This document shows, one piece after another, positions 38,501 to 48,878 of a stretch of DNA of 64,000 nt. The position numbers were made by a program, and so were the translations under genes. How positions within the stretch are numbered: position 1 is the stretch's first letter; each line of letters begins with the position of its first letter. The stretch spans positions 82,075-146,074 of the forward strand of contig WIXG01000202.1 in assembly GCA_009869945.1 (NCBI GenBank), given 5' to 3'. The notes beneath the pieces were generated by a model. It was not told the DNA's origin, ran no database searches, and saw nothing but the letters and a program-made list of their open reading frames with translations. Source of the stretch: Mesaphorura yosii (Eukaryota; Arthropoda; Collembola; Poduromorpha; Tullbergiidae).

Positions 38501-41500
38501 AAGTGACATCACATGCGAAAATTTTGAAGGAGATAAAATTCCGGATCTTTAGGTGTCACTTGTTACACAGAATTTTTGCGTGCTAAATTTGTCACTGACC
38601 TTAGCCCGTTGAGTTCTCCAATCCAGCAGTGCTCGTCCTTCGAGTTGAGAATGATGAGGATGTCACTTTTGCGAAATCCAAGCTCGTCGTCGTCTCGTCG
38701 CTCAAAATCTGCAAGTTTGCAATTTGCAATCTGACTGTAAATTTAAAAGCAAAATGAGTCAAGAGCTCACCGAAAAGCGCTTTGGCCCGTCGAATTCCGT
38801 TTGAGATTCCCTGCGCGAACTTTTCATGATCCCGCTCGTGACTTTCGATGGAAAAGTCTGGCTCCAGACTGGCTTTCATGAATTTCGCATCGTTTGCGAT
38901 GAAATGTCGGCCGATTTGCAGAATTGCTTCGTGTAAGTCGACCATCAGCTCTAAAATTGTGCAAAAATTAGAAATCACTGCAAATTTTGCAAAAATGTGT
39001 GGCCCACGCATGAAAATTGCTTGCCTGTCTGTCGAACGTTTTTATTCTTCACATCATTTGCGTCCTGCCCAAAAATCGTTTTCAAAATCCCCGGGTTTGT
39101 CTTCTCAGCTTTTTTATTGGTCCGTTTCTTGACACGTCGAGACGCCGCGGACGAGAGCGTCGAGGAGCCGTCAGTGACGACCTGCGGCGCGAGGCGTTTT
39201 CGTTCCTGTTCGATAGAATTCGCGTTCAGGTCCCCAAAGTGGTCGAGGTCGAGTGCGTCGAAGGAGACGAGGGTGGAGGGCAGGTCAGACAGGAAATTGA
39301 AGATCTCCGCTGAGTTTGCGAGCTGCAGCAGCTCTGTGTCCTTGTATTTGATGAGTGCCAGTGTGACTTTGAAGAGGACGACGTCGCCCTCCGCGAAGAA
39401 GAGGTCCCAGATGCGGAGGAGGAGCTTGACGTGGATGACAGAGGCGAAGATGGAGAGGAACCAGTTCAGGGCCACGAGGGCGAGGTCGATGTCATGTTCC
39501 TTCAGGAGGTCGGCGAGTTGAGGAAAGTAGACGGAGACGAGGTACGAGAGCACGGCGGCGTCGAGGCGGATGCCGACAAAGTCAGAGAGGTACCACGTCG
39601 GAGGGAGGAGGTCCTCGATGATGGAACAAATCAGCCAGAAGGTGTCTTCTTCCTCCAGAAAGAGGAGCAGGTGCGCCACGATCGTGCCCATCCCCTGGCA
39701 GTAGCCAATGTCGGGGTACAGCCAAGCCAGGGCGCGGAGGACTCGGCGCAGCCGCGGAATTCCGGGGGCGTCGAATCCGCTGAAGCAGACGTTCCCCGGA
39801 AGGATCCGCGTCAGGTCCTTCTCGATGAGCTTCGCGAAGGAGAAATACTCGTTGGCCGCCGACTCCTTCACGACCTTCCAGTACGGCACGTTCAGCGCGT
39901 GCGTGTTCGCCTTCTTCTCCAGCGCGCTGCTCAGTCGCAGCCAGATTTGTGGGCGAAGTGAGTGCGGAATCCCACCGCCGCCGGCGCGGGTCATCATTTC
40001 CCACAGTTTCTGGGTCACGGGGATCCGGTTTGGAATCGAGTCCCATGAAAGCTCCTGCACTTCTTCGCGGCTGTGCGAAAATTCCAGGTATGCCAGCCAC
40101 TGCAGCCTGATATATAAAAAGGTACGGGAATCATAATTAAAATGTGACGGCGGCATAATCGAAATTTAATTTCTACTGCAAGAAAACACGAAAACGCGCA
40201 AAATATTCGCAGCTCGCCCACAGATTTGCTTGAATGCCATTAGGCTGGATTTATTCTTCGCAAAATTGGCCGCGACACAAATACGAAGGTACGAATGACG
40301 AAGGATGTCGGGGAAATCGACGGAAGCGAATGAGATCTTAATTTTTCTTAATACAATTACAGTTAATTCGAAATCGAAGCATATCAAAAGATAGCAAAGC
40401 TGCCTGAACCCTGAACAGCTGGAAAAGAACAATATCAAAAGTTGCTGGAATCCGGCAGCATTCTTAATGTAGAATCGATCAGTCTATCGTTGGAGTTGTG
40501 GGATACGTCGGGTATTCCGGGTATCTTGCATTCATGTCTCGCAGGTAGACTTTTCTGACTGGCGAGGCGGAGCCGGAGCCCGTCGGCGAGCTGACAAGGT
40601 CCTGATTGTATGAGCAGGCAACGGCCAGAAGTAAACCTGCAAAAGGTAAAATCGGAAATTAAATCAGTGAGAAATTGAAGGAGGAGACACTAAAATTCGA
40701 AAAGCATTAAGCAACCGTCTTCTGAAAAGTCCAGCGCCGAGATTCCAGCCGGATAAGCCGAGTACGAGTTTAGACAGGCCTTTTTGGGCCAATTCCAGAG
40801 ACGGAGCATTCTGTCGGAGCCTCCAGTCACAAAATTGGCGGTACGAGGTTGAAATCTGGCGTGTCAGATACAAAAATCGCGATTAACAATTAATTAAACT
40901 ATTTCGGCGTCCACCTGCCTGAAAAGCAATCGCAGTCGCTTACCGAATTGCGTTGACCGGAAAGTCGAGTTCGTGCGAGCGATGAGCTCGAAATATGAAC
41001 GTTTCTGTTTGCGCCTGTTGAACGCTTTCGATAGAAACTCGACCTTCACAGCTGCCCAAAACGTAATGCTACAAGAGCACGAAAGCAGGTAAACTGATAA
41101 GTTGACTAAAAAGGACAGACTTTCCTACTGTTTGTGGTACGCCCGCCTTACCTGCTTATCGGGACTAATGGCCAAGCAGCGTGGGTGGTAAGTCGTGAAA
41201 TTTGACGTGCGTTCGCTCAGGGGGTTGAGCATATTCCTTAGGTCCCAAATCGCGATGTGATTCTCAGCGAGCGAGGCGACGACCAATTCGTCGACGACTT
41301 CCGTCTGGAAAACTTGCTCCAGCTGCGGATACTTTCCCACGACGGTCAGTGTTCGGGGGTCAAAAGTTTTTATGTACGTGTCCCAGCTTCCACTGACGAC
41401 CTGGCTTGTGGATCGACTGAAGCCCATGCAGCTCGTGGCGAGGACGTGGCGCTCGTCACCGAAGGAACTCACTGAAATCGGCAAAATGCAATTTATCAAT

Positions 41501-43376
41501 CAATGTGATAACCGATAATGCGAATTTTGATTTGATTCGGCTTCTGTCTTTGGCTTACCCGCCTCGGTTTCTACATCAACGGCCTTCACCCAGCCTTCCG
41601 CGTCTCCGAAGAAAACTGTGCTCTTATCGCGCATTGCAATGGACAGGATCGGGACTGAAGGGAATTCGGGCTTCTCCCCGGCATTCTTGAAGTGCATCAC
41701 AGCTGTGCCAGGGGTAGTGGTGGGAGTGGTGGCATACAACATGGACAGAGTTCCATCCCAGCAAGACATGACCAAGTATTCGGCTACTTCACCGTTGTCA
41801 GGAACCTGCGACAGGCAAATCGTGGTTCGTGAACCTGGAGCTCCATATCACAATAAAAGTCCAATCTACTTACGAATTTTAACCCGGAAATGTCGTCTGT
41901 TGGTTTAATATTCAAGTCGAACTGAGAAAGTGGGCCGCTGTGAGGACGACTCCTTTGCCCCGACGCAGGAGTAGACAAGGACAACGTCGAAGGTTTGGGT
42001 GATTGTGATCGTGGCGGTGACCGCTGACTGTGCTGACTTTGCTGCTGTTGCTGTTCCAACTCCTGAAGTCGATGCAATTTAAGTTGCGCTTTTATACGCT
42101 GGTGGAATGAAGTCATCTTGCTTCTTGTTGGATTTCACTTCACTTTCTATCACAAACTTAACTAATGCAATGCTGCAACTGCAACCGGCTTGATACTGTT
42201 AATACTGAAAGTCTCAAAACTATCTTGATCTTAAGTTTCCAAAGTCGAACTCGAATCTCGAATTTAATCCAGGCTTAATTATTAAGATTTACGACACGAG
42301 TGAGATTACGAGTGAGATGTGCTCCTTGAACAAACGAGATTGAAAGCTACGCCGCGCCGTAAAGATTTAAAAGTTTTGACAGAGAAAGATGAAACGTGTG
42401 AAACAGTTTAGGCTCTTTCTGTTATATTGCAGGCTTTGCAGGTAAATTATTCGTAGTTAGTATAATTAACTTATAACTAATCAAATAAAAGTAAAGCAAA
42501 GTTTTTTGCCCCATTTCCGAGCTGGAAATGGGTGACTGCTTACCTCACGCTGTCGTCTTCCTCGAACGGTATGCTATTATTGGAGCGTAAAGCCCGGACA
42601 GGCGCCGGCACGCACGCTCGCGCACGATTAACCGGACTGGATCGGGGGCTGGAGGAGCCTTCTTGCGGCGCACCCTCTTCTGTATCGTCCGGGTCTCCAA
42701 CTTCGTCTTCAACTTCCCCATCGTCAGCGATGACTGGTTTCTCCAGCCGAAATCCGAGCTCGTCATAAGGAATCGGGTCGTCTTCATCTCCGCCTTCGTC
42801 CGTCTCGGAGTCCCGGCCTTTCCGTTTGTCCATCGACGTTGGCGGTGGTGGAGGCCACATGGAGGGCGTGATCCCGCTGAAGGGGACGCCGGGCTTCAGC
42901 TTAATTGCCTGACACAACCCGTTTCTGCTGTCTCCATCGGAGTCGCTGTGGCGATGGCGGCCCATGGTGGAGCTGCTGCTGCCGGTTCGTTCTGGCTCCA
43001 GCTCCAGATCGGGGTCGTCACAGGCGGACTCGACGAGTGCGAGTTTCTGAAACGAGCATATGAAAGTCAGTGTGGATTAATTAAATATTTATTCATCTGC
43101 GCTACTGCTGGGTCACATTCGCATCTGTTTTAGGTTGGTAAGCCAAATATCTGCTGTCGGCACATGTGCGTGGACTGAATTTTATCTTTTTATCCTCATC
43201 TCTCTTGTATTAATACGCAAATGATGTGTATGAGAAGATGCGAAGCGAATGCACGAGGATTAAAGCAACAGCAACTTGACTGGTTTTGGATTTCGACTTA
43301 CGTGAGCAGTGTTGACTGTCACGTAACCTTTTCTGTCGTTGACGGTCGACTGAAACAGGGATTTGGCGAAATCCAT
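35546..43376 (-). CDS. SGSM3: SGSM3 homologue: TBC (Rab-GAP), SH3 and RUN domain protein, 8 coding exons
   Basis: Exons in coding order: 43376-43302, 43046-42544, 40106-39025, 38950-38771, 38708-38600, 36362-36053, 35982-35828 and 35741-35546. They give 869 aa, against about 749 in human. SGSM3 binds Rab/Rap GTPases and acts in endosomal and membrane trafficking. The N-terminal third (1-192) is acidic and low complexity, with [10 protein letters not shown] matching the vertebrate N-terminus. The TBC domain keeps both catalytic fingers (IEKDLTR, YCQGMG) and [13 protein letters not shown]3: [73 protein letters not shown], ending [11 protein letters not shown]. Introns after exon 3 (donor at 39024) and exon 7 (donor at 35827) begin GC. 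The 2.4-kb intron 40107-42543 contains a separate BUB3-like gene, and the 2.2-kb intron 36363-38599 contains an inverted-repeat element. Joining exons 2 and 3 gives [15 protein letters not shown], which matches the vertebrate protein and so proves the nesting. Confidence 0.94.
36704..38552. mobile_element. Inverted-repeat (foldback-type) element inside an SGSM3 intron
   Basis: Two nested inverted repeats lie here. The outer arms are a perfect 17-mer, CTAAAGATCCGGAATTT, at 36704-36720 and inverted at 38536-38552. The inner arms are about 110 bases, 36735-36847 and 37593-37700, sharing for example AAGGTAACGCATTTGGCTT and CACATCATGATCAGCA inverted, with a few substitutions and a 4-base gap. The ~745-bp spacer between the inner arms carries a minus-strand 99-codon frame. 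The 37742-38326 segment is an uninterrupted 194-codon + strand frame with no recognised similarity. No transposase is recognised and target duplications were not resolved. The outer limits are therefore tentative. Confidence 0.6.
37032..37331 (-). CDS. Hypothetical 99-aa ORF between inverted repeats
   Basis: An intact frame starting [19 protein letters not shown], acidic in its middle ([17 protein letters not shown]), with no signal peptide or membrane segment and no family I recognise. It lies between the inner inverted-repeat arms in an SGSM3 intron, on the host gene's strand, and starts with a clear ATG. It may be cargo or a remnant of the element, a captured gene fragment, or chance. Confidence 0.3.
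   Translation of the reverse strand: MADYLTVLQLMLDTLRVKYKVEPIYPTDSHRESVQRLQELKEAYFDERAIEEECLDFDSYEFCEFNYCDVLWTRHKTVEVSHNNERSTQLAIKRSHWIL
40479..42116 (-). CDS. BUB3: BUB3-like WD40 protein nested in an SGSM3 intron, 6 exons
   Basis: Exons in coding order: 42116-41874, 41805-41559, 41471-41152, 41068-40944, 40855-40716 and 40636-40479. They give 410 aa, against about 328 in human BUB3. BUB3 is a seven-bladed propeller that recruits BUB1 and BUBR1 to kinetochores via GLEBS motifs. Diagnostic blocks are [76 protein letters not shown] and [14 protein letters not shown], in BUB3 order. Oddities: the N-terminus carries ~65 extra residues rich in Gln, Ser and Pro ([14 protein letters not shown]); the C-terminus has a new tail ([14 protein letters not shown]); and the fifth donor (GACG|gttgct) is weak but keeps frame and homology. 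The divergence from canonical BUB3 means a paralogue or a fast-evolving orthologue are both possible. Candidate TCAGT initiator on the minus strand at 42208-42204. Confidence 0.85.
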
Positions 43377-44543
43377 GTCGAAATTAGGCGAATCTTGTAA
43401 TATACATCAAAAATATAAATCTCGTCCCTGCCGGACAGTGTCCACTAATTTAATGCGAGATCATCACTAAACTGCTAAATTACTGAATACACTGATGATA
43501 TTAGGCTATCAGGTGATAGATCGGGCGATATCCTGCAATTTCGCACCATATGGAATGAATCTTGGACATTCCAGCGTGCACGGCACGGCACTTGAAGAGC
43601 ACGGTAATTTATTGACATGCAGAGTAGAACGCAGTAAAGTAGGAATTGCCAGTCTTCATTTCTTCATTTCCAGTTCCAGCAGATTCGACTCGGAGTTTGC
43701 GTTTGTGTCGGGTATCGATTTTTGCGTAGGCTCGTGTCTCGTGTCTTCTGCGTTGTGAAACTCCGGGCTTCTTTGTTTTGACTGCACTGCACTGCCAACT
43801 TGACCGGACGTCTGTCAACAAACTTAATGTGTTTCTGTTTCAGTTCAGTCGTGGACTCGTGACGGACTCAACGTTTAACACTGGCATTGAGCTTACTAGA
43901 AGACGAAGAGCAGAGGACATTTAAATCCGCCCGACCACGGCCGCGACCAGTCGCTAACCACATTTCTTGACGCTGGAGCTTATAATTATGAAATCCATGT
44001 TTTTAATGCCATATGCCGTTATAAGTGTTTTTGTCTTAATAGGGTATAGCTGCCAAGCTACTAAGCTGCTACTGGATTAATTTGCGGCTTTGTGACATCG
44101 CGGCCGGCATGTACAGGCGCAGACAGCCGCTTGGTTGCTTAATATTTACAGTCAGTCGAGTCGAGGAAAAGACCTGACAATTCTGGAGTCGGTCGAACCC
44201 TGTCGTGCTCTTTGACGAAATTCGGCGCTGCCGTTGTCGCTGTCATATTCTTGCGATGCCATGTTTCTCTGATGGAATAGAAAATGCAATGCAAGGCAAC
44301 TGCCGACGAAGACGAAGACAAGGACAAGCAAGAGTTAATTTTGGCTCAGTTATTTTTAGACGTGCAAGTTAAAGTCGAGGGAGCCGAAAGGAATCAGGCA
44401 CCTTGCATTTTGCTTTTGCGTTGCGAACACGGAAAAAGCGGACAGAAGATTCGGTTTATCATTTTTCGAATGCAGCGGAGGAAGAAGGCCGTCAGTTTTA
44501 GATTAAATTTCATAAAATAAATCAGATTTCTAATTATTAAATC
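43377..44543. other. Head-to-head intergenic region, SGSM3 / K2P channel
   Basis: 1.17 kb between the divergent start codons of SGSM3 (-) and the potassium channel (+). No supported coding exon. Several TCAGT/ACTGA words occur, but no TATA-initiator pair is convincing. Confidence 0.45.
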
Positions 44544-45771
44544 ATGGCTTCAACGAAGCCCGTGCCCGGCAAAGACAACACACCGCCGGAGCTGCTGGTC
44601 AACCCATTTCGGGAGCTGCAGAAGGAGCTGCTCCGAAAATCAGTGAAAAAGCTGTGCGTTCGGCTCCTGATTCTCTTCATGTTCAGCGGACTCGGTGGAT
44701 TCCTCTTTCGAGTGAGGCCCCTGCCGCAATAATTAAAACCTTAATATGACCATTCGCTAATTAACTCGCGATTAATTAACTAATTTCCGATTTTTTAAAT
44801 AAAATTCAGTGGTCAGAAGGATCTCGTGAGCTGGAGTTCAAATGCGGAGTCAAAAAGGTGCATCGGGACTTTCTGGACGCTTTGTGGTCAGTGCATCCTG
44901 AAAACAGCCGAAGTCGTTGACAGAATTAAGAAATTGTCCAATTAAGAGCAGTTTAGAGAAAGATATATGTTGCCTCGGAATGTTTTATAGGAAAGGAAGC
45001 CAATTCATGAAAGAAGACGACTGGAAATCGCTCGCACGGAGACGGCTCTTGAAATTCGAGGATGAGCTCCACACGGCTTTCGACGCGGGCATCAATTCGT
45101 ACTCGGGCCAGAAGACGTGGTCATTCATTAATTCGGTGTTCTATTCGCTGACGGTCATGACCACAATCGGCTACGGGCACATCACGCCAGTCACCGCCTC
45201 TGGCAAGCTGCTGACGGTCCTGTATGCCCTCGTCGGGATCCCCATCTTCACGATCGTGCTCACGGACGCCGGGAAGGTCTTCACGAGGGCTCTGAAGCTG
45301 CACCTCAGCCGACGGGAGCCGGAAACGAGAAATATAAACGAAGACTTCGATCTGCCGCTCATCACAGCGTCCGGGATCCTGATTTTGTACGCCCTGGCAG
45401 GTGCCTTGGCTTTCTACCTCCTCGAGTCCGAATGGAGCCTCCTGGATTCATTCTATTTTGTCCTCATCACAACTAGCACGGTGGGGTTGGGCGATTTTGT
45501 GCCGAGCAGCCCTCTGATTGCAGTGTCCACGTCGCTGTACTTTCTATTCGGGCTCGCACTCACAGCCGGCGTGATCGGCCTCATTCAGGTGAGGCAAACC
45601 CACATTATTGGACAGGGATTCACATAATGAATTAGTAAATAGCTGATTTAACTGATTTTCGCATTTGCGATGCAGGAGCGAATGGACGGCGTGCTGAACG
45701 CGGTGGCTGGCAAAGTTGGTGACGTGGTTGGAGTGCCCGAGACCGAAGAGTCTGCGAAAAAGACCAGTTAA
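44544..45771 (+). CDS. Two-pore domain (K2P/KCNK) potassium channel, 4 exons
   Basis: Exons 44544-44711, 44810-44886, 44991-45588 and 45676-45771 give 312 aa. K2P subunits dimerise to make background K+ channels. Order: short cytoplasmic N-terminus, TM1 (KLCVRLLILFMFSGLGGFLFR, about 36-56), an extracellular cap segment, pore loop 1 with TIGYG (about 140-144), TM2, a linker, TM3 (ITASGILILYALAGALAFYLL), pore loop 2 with TVGLGD (about 245-250), and TM4 (LYFLFGLALTAGVIGLIQ). The C-terminal tail is very short (about 30 residues), so the large regulatory tails of TREK/TASK channels are absent. Both selectivity filters are intact. The subfamily is not assigned; TVGLG in the second pore resembles the TWIK/TASK side. 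The stop is followed after 11 bases by AATAAA (45783-45788). Confidence 0.9.
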
Positions 45772-45782
45772 GCTTAGAGACC

Positions 45783-45788
45783 AATAAA
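45783..45788 (+). terminator. Candidate polyadenylation signal of the K2P gene
   Basis: AATAAA is 11 bases after the TAA stop, implying a very short 3' UTR. Confidence 0.5.
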
Positions 45789-46535
45789 ATGTCACCTTAC
45801 GGCAAAAGGAGTTAATTTATCGTTATTATTTGTCCGCGCTGGATGAAAAAAGTGGGTTTGACGACACCAACAATGCAAATGCAGAGTCTGAAGAAAGTCT
45901 CCACTCCAACAATGCGAATTAAAAGATCTTGCTCTCTTGATCTTGCCATTGCCACGCTATTTAAATTACCTGTTCGCCTTGATTTCGGTCGTTTAACCTG
46001 CGCACACGAAGATTAGGATTTGGTACTCACTTGACTTGGGCCCAGTCCGGTTTCACTTTCATCTTCTTCACTTTTGGAGATGCGTGCAATTACTTGGCTC
46101 GCTTCACTTGATCACAGATTCACAGCAATGCAATTGATAAATCAACTTCTTCAAGATGCTTAGCTTGAATTGTATGGAACGTGATTACTTTTTTAAACAG
46201 CTTTTATGGCCAAAGCTGTGGCTGTGAAGACAAAAGCCACGCTTATTGCTTGCTTCGCTGGGATGAGGATTCTGCACATACGAAAGATGCGATGAATATT
46301 TTGATCGGAGATTGTTGAACTGGAACGACCTTTCGCTTCGCCATTAGCCAGCCACTTTACATTCACACTTTACAAGTTGCTCTGTCTTCGTCCTCAGTCT
46401 TCAAGATTCGTACGAGGAGCGTGCACGTCCGTCCTTCCGTCCGATCTTCAACCTGCTATCACCTTGCCTTATCTCTTGGCGCGTCCAATTAATTAGTTAG
46501 TGCTTGATTAGAGTGACTCGTCCGTATCAGTGACA
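45789..46535. other. Intergenic, upstream of the GH20 gene
   Basis: No coding frame supported. TCAGT occurs at 46527-46531, just before the GH20 start codon, and elsewhere (for example near 46397). The true transcription start is unclear. Confidence 0.45.
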
Positions 46536-48878
46536 ATGAACGGACTCCACGCAGCGCTGTTCCTCGCAGCCGCGGTCCTCGCCCCGCTCTGCCTCGCCCA
46601 AGAAGTATTTTATCAGCTCCCTACCCCGTACTCTTACTCCTGCCTTAACGAAACGTGTTCGCGTGACAAGAATCCGGAAGACTCACCCACCACACAGTCA
46701 CTAGCAAAATGCCGGCTCCTGTGCGGAGAGCATCGATCAATCTGGCCCCGCCCGACGGGAATCGTCGACCTTGCCGATGACCTCGTGTCCTTCAAGCCTC
46801 AAAGGTAAATTATCGCAGTTACCACGCCCCAGGCGATGGAATTTCTCCCATGTCCTGTCCCGCTTTCGATTTCTCTATGTACAATTTGCTGATTGGCTCC
46901 GCCAGACTCTTCATCAATTGGCAACATCCTCCATCTGCCCGTGTCCGCGACCTCCTCCAGCAGGCAGGCAAGACCTTCCAGACGGAGCTCCTGAAAATGC
47001 ACCCCACGTATAACCAAGTCGAGGCGACCGTCAAGCAGCCGAACCCCTTTGACAAAAAGTATTCGTCGGACATTGAGCGGACCACGGTCATGGTCTCGAT
47101 GCGGATAGAGACGGCGGAGGACCGCCTGAACCTCAACACGAACGAGAGCTACACGCTCAAGATGAACACGTCCGAGTCGGGGGTAGTTGAAGTCAAAATC
47201 GATGCCCGGACATTCTTTGGGGCGCGAAACGCGCTGGAGACGCTGAGCCAACTGATAAATTACGAGGACACTTGCGACTGCCTCATCACACTGAGAAGCG
47301 GCTACATCGAGGATGAGCCTGCGTTCCCTTACCGCGGACTCATGATTGGTAAGCCACGCAGAAGTTAATGATCTTGTTTCTTGTCCTGTCACCTCGCCGG
47401 CTGATTTATGGCCTGTGTGTTCGCAGATACCGGTCACAACTACCTCTCGCCCAAGGCGATTCGCAAAGTTGTTGACGCGATGTCGTACAACAAGCTCAAC
47501 ACCCTCCACTGGCACCTCAGCGATGCGCACTCTTTCCCTTTCTACTCCAGACGGGCGCCAAAAATGGCCCTTTGTAAGTCCATGCATGACGCAACGCTAC
47601 GTACGCGTATACTTTTCTTGACCTTTGACCTTGACTTATGCTGTACAGACGGAGCGTACTCGCCAAAGAAGATTTACTACCCGAACACGATCAGAGAGCT
47701 GGTCGAGTACGCGCAGGTCCGTGGCGTGCGCGTCGTGCCCGAAATCGGCGGACCCGCCCGTGCTGGAAATGGCTGGCAGTGGGGGGAGCGTGAAGGGAAG
47801 GGAGAGATGGTCGTCTGCCTCAACAAGGAGCCGTGGAGGGAATTCTGCGCCGAACCACCCTGTGGGCAACTTAACCCTGTCAACAATGAGACTTATGTGG
47901 TAAGTTGGCGCGCGAATTTGAGATTATACTTCGCGCTTAACAACCGTTAATCGCTGGATATTTGTTAATTTTTTCAGGTTTTGGGCCGAATTTACCGCGA
48001 CGCCCTGGAGAACTTTGCTGGTTCCGACTTTTTCCACATGGGCGCTGACGACGTGAATTTCCAATGCTGGAACTCATCCGAGGCCATGAACGAAGTACTC
48101 AAGGCCACTTCGCAGATTCCGAATGACGTCACCTTCCAGCGGCTTTGGATGGAGTACCAGTCACGTGCCCTGCAGACACTGTACGACGGAATACCAGACG
48201 ACGGGTTCCGACCGACTCCAATCATTTGGGACAGCAAACTGACGTCACTCCGTGACTCGGAGGTCGTGCTGGACCCCGAGACGTACGTCATCCAGATCAA
48301 AAGCCCTGCGCGCGAGCCGGCGCTTGCGAAAATCATCAACCGTGGCTACAAACTAATTTTCTCCAACGCCGACGCCTGGTCGTTTGACTGCGGCTTCAAC
48401 TCGGGGCTCCTCCCGCCCATCGGACTCACTCCACTCAACGTCCAGCAGCAGCCCGTCTTGCCGTCGTGCGGAGGCAACTTCAAGACATGGAAAACCATTT
48501 ATGACAACGATCCACTCAACATTGCGGCCACGCATCACAACAATGAGACGGCGGCATTTGCGCAGGTACGAACCAAATACTTAATTAACTTAAATAACTT
48601 AAGGTTAATTAATTAATTTGAATTAATTCCAGGTTCTCGGAGGGGCTGGCACGATGTGGTCGACCGAAACGGACGAAATGACGCTAGAGCCCAAACTCTG
48701 GCCGCGTGCCGCCGCTCTCGCCGAGAGACTGTGGACCAACCCAACTCAATCCTGGCGCGAGGCCGCCCCTAGGCTGGATGCCCATCGTGACCGTCTCCTC
48801 CAGCGAGGAATCAGCGCTGAGGCAATCCGACCCGAGTGGTGCTTCCATCACCGAGTGGAATGCGAACTGCTCCTGTAA
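46536..48878 (+). CDS. Secreted GH20 beta-N-acetylhexosaminidase homologue with degraded active site, 6 exons
   Basis: Exons 46536-46804, 46906-47348, 47427-47573, 47649-47899, 47978-48565 and 48633-48878 encode 647 aa, the usual length for insect chitooligosaccharidolytic hexosaminidases. A signal peptide (MNGLHAALFLAAAVLAPLCLA) is followed by the family's PTPYSY...C...C region, the GH20b domain and the GH20 barrel. Framework motifs persist: NKLNTLHWHLSDAHSFPF, NKEPWREFC, EPPCGQLNPVN, CWNSSEAM, FSNADAW, LWPRAAALAERLW. Catalytic positions do not. DTxRNY has His for Arg (241). The D-x-P-x-H motif is GGPAR (320-324 carries Gly and Arg). The Asp-Glu catalytic pair is Asp-Asp (394-395, FHMGADDV). 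The QIW tryptophan is Lys (478), the SNYDAW tyrosine is Ala (501), and GAEAALWSE reads GGAGTMWST. The frame and splice sites are intact, so this is a candidate pseudoenzyme, possibly a chitin or glycan binder. Confidence 0.92.

Noticed and set aside
39431-39961. 176-codon plus-strand frame opposite the SGSM3 TBC exon
   Set aside because: Antisense shadow of a GC-rich, conserved coding exon; no similarity and no splice logic of its own.
44180-44215. tRNA T-arm-like GGTTCGACC on the minus strand
   Set aside because: No matching stems, anticodon arm or acceptor arm could be folded around it.
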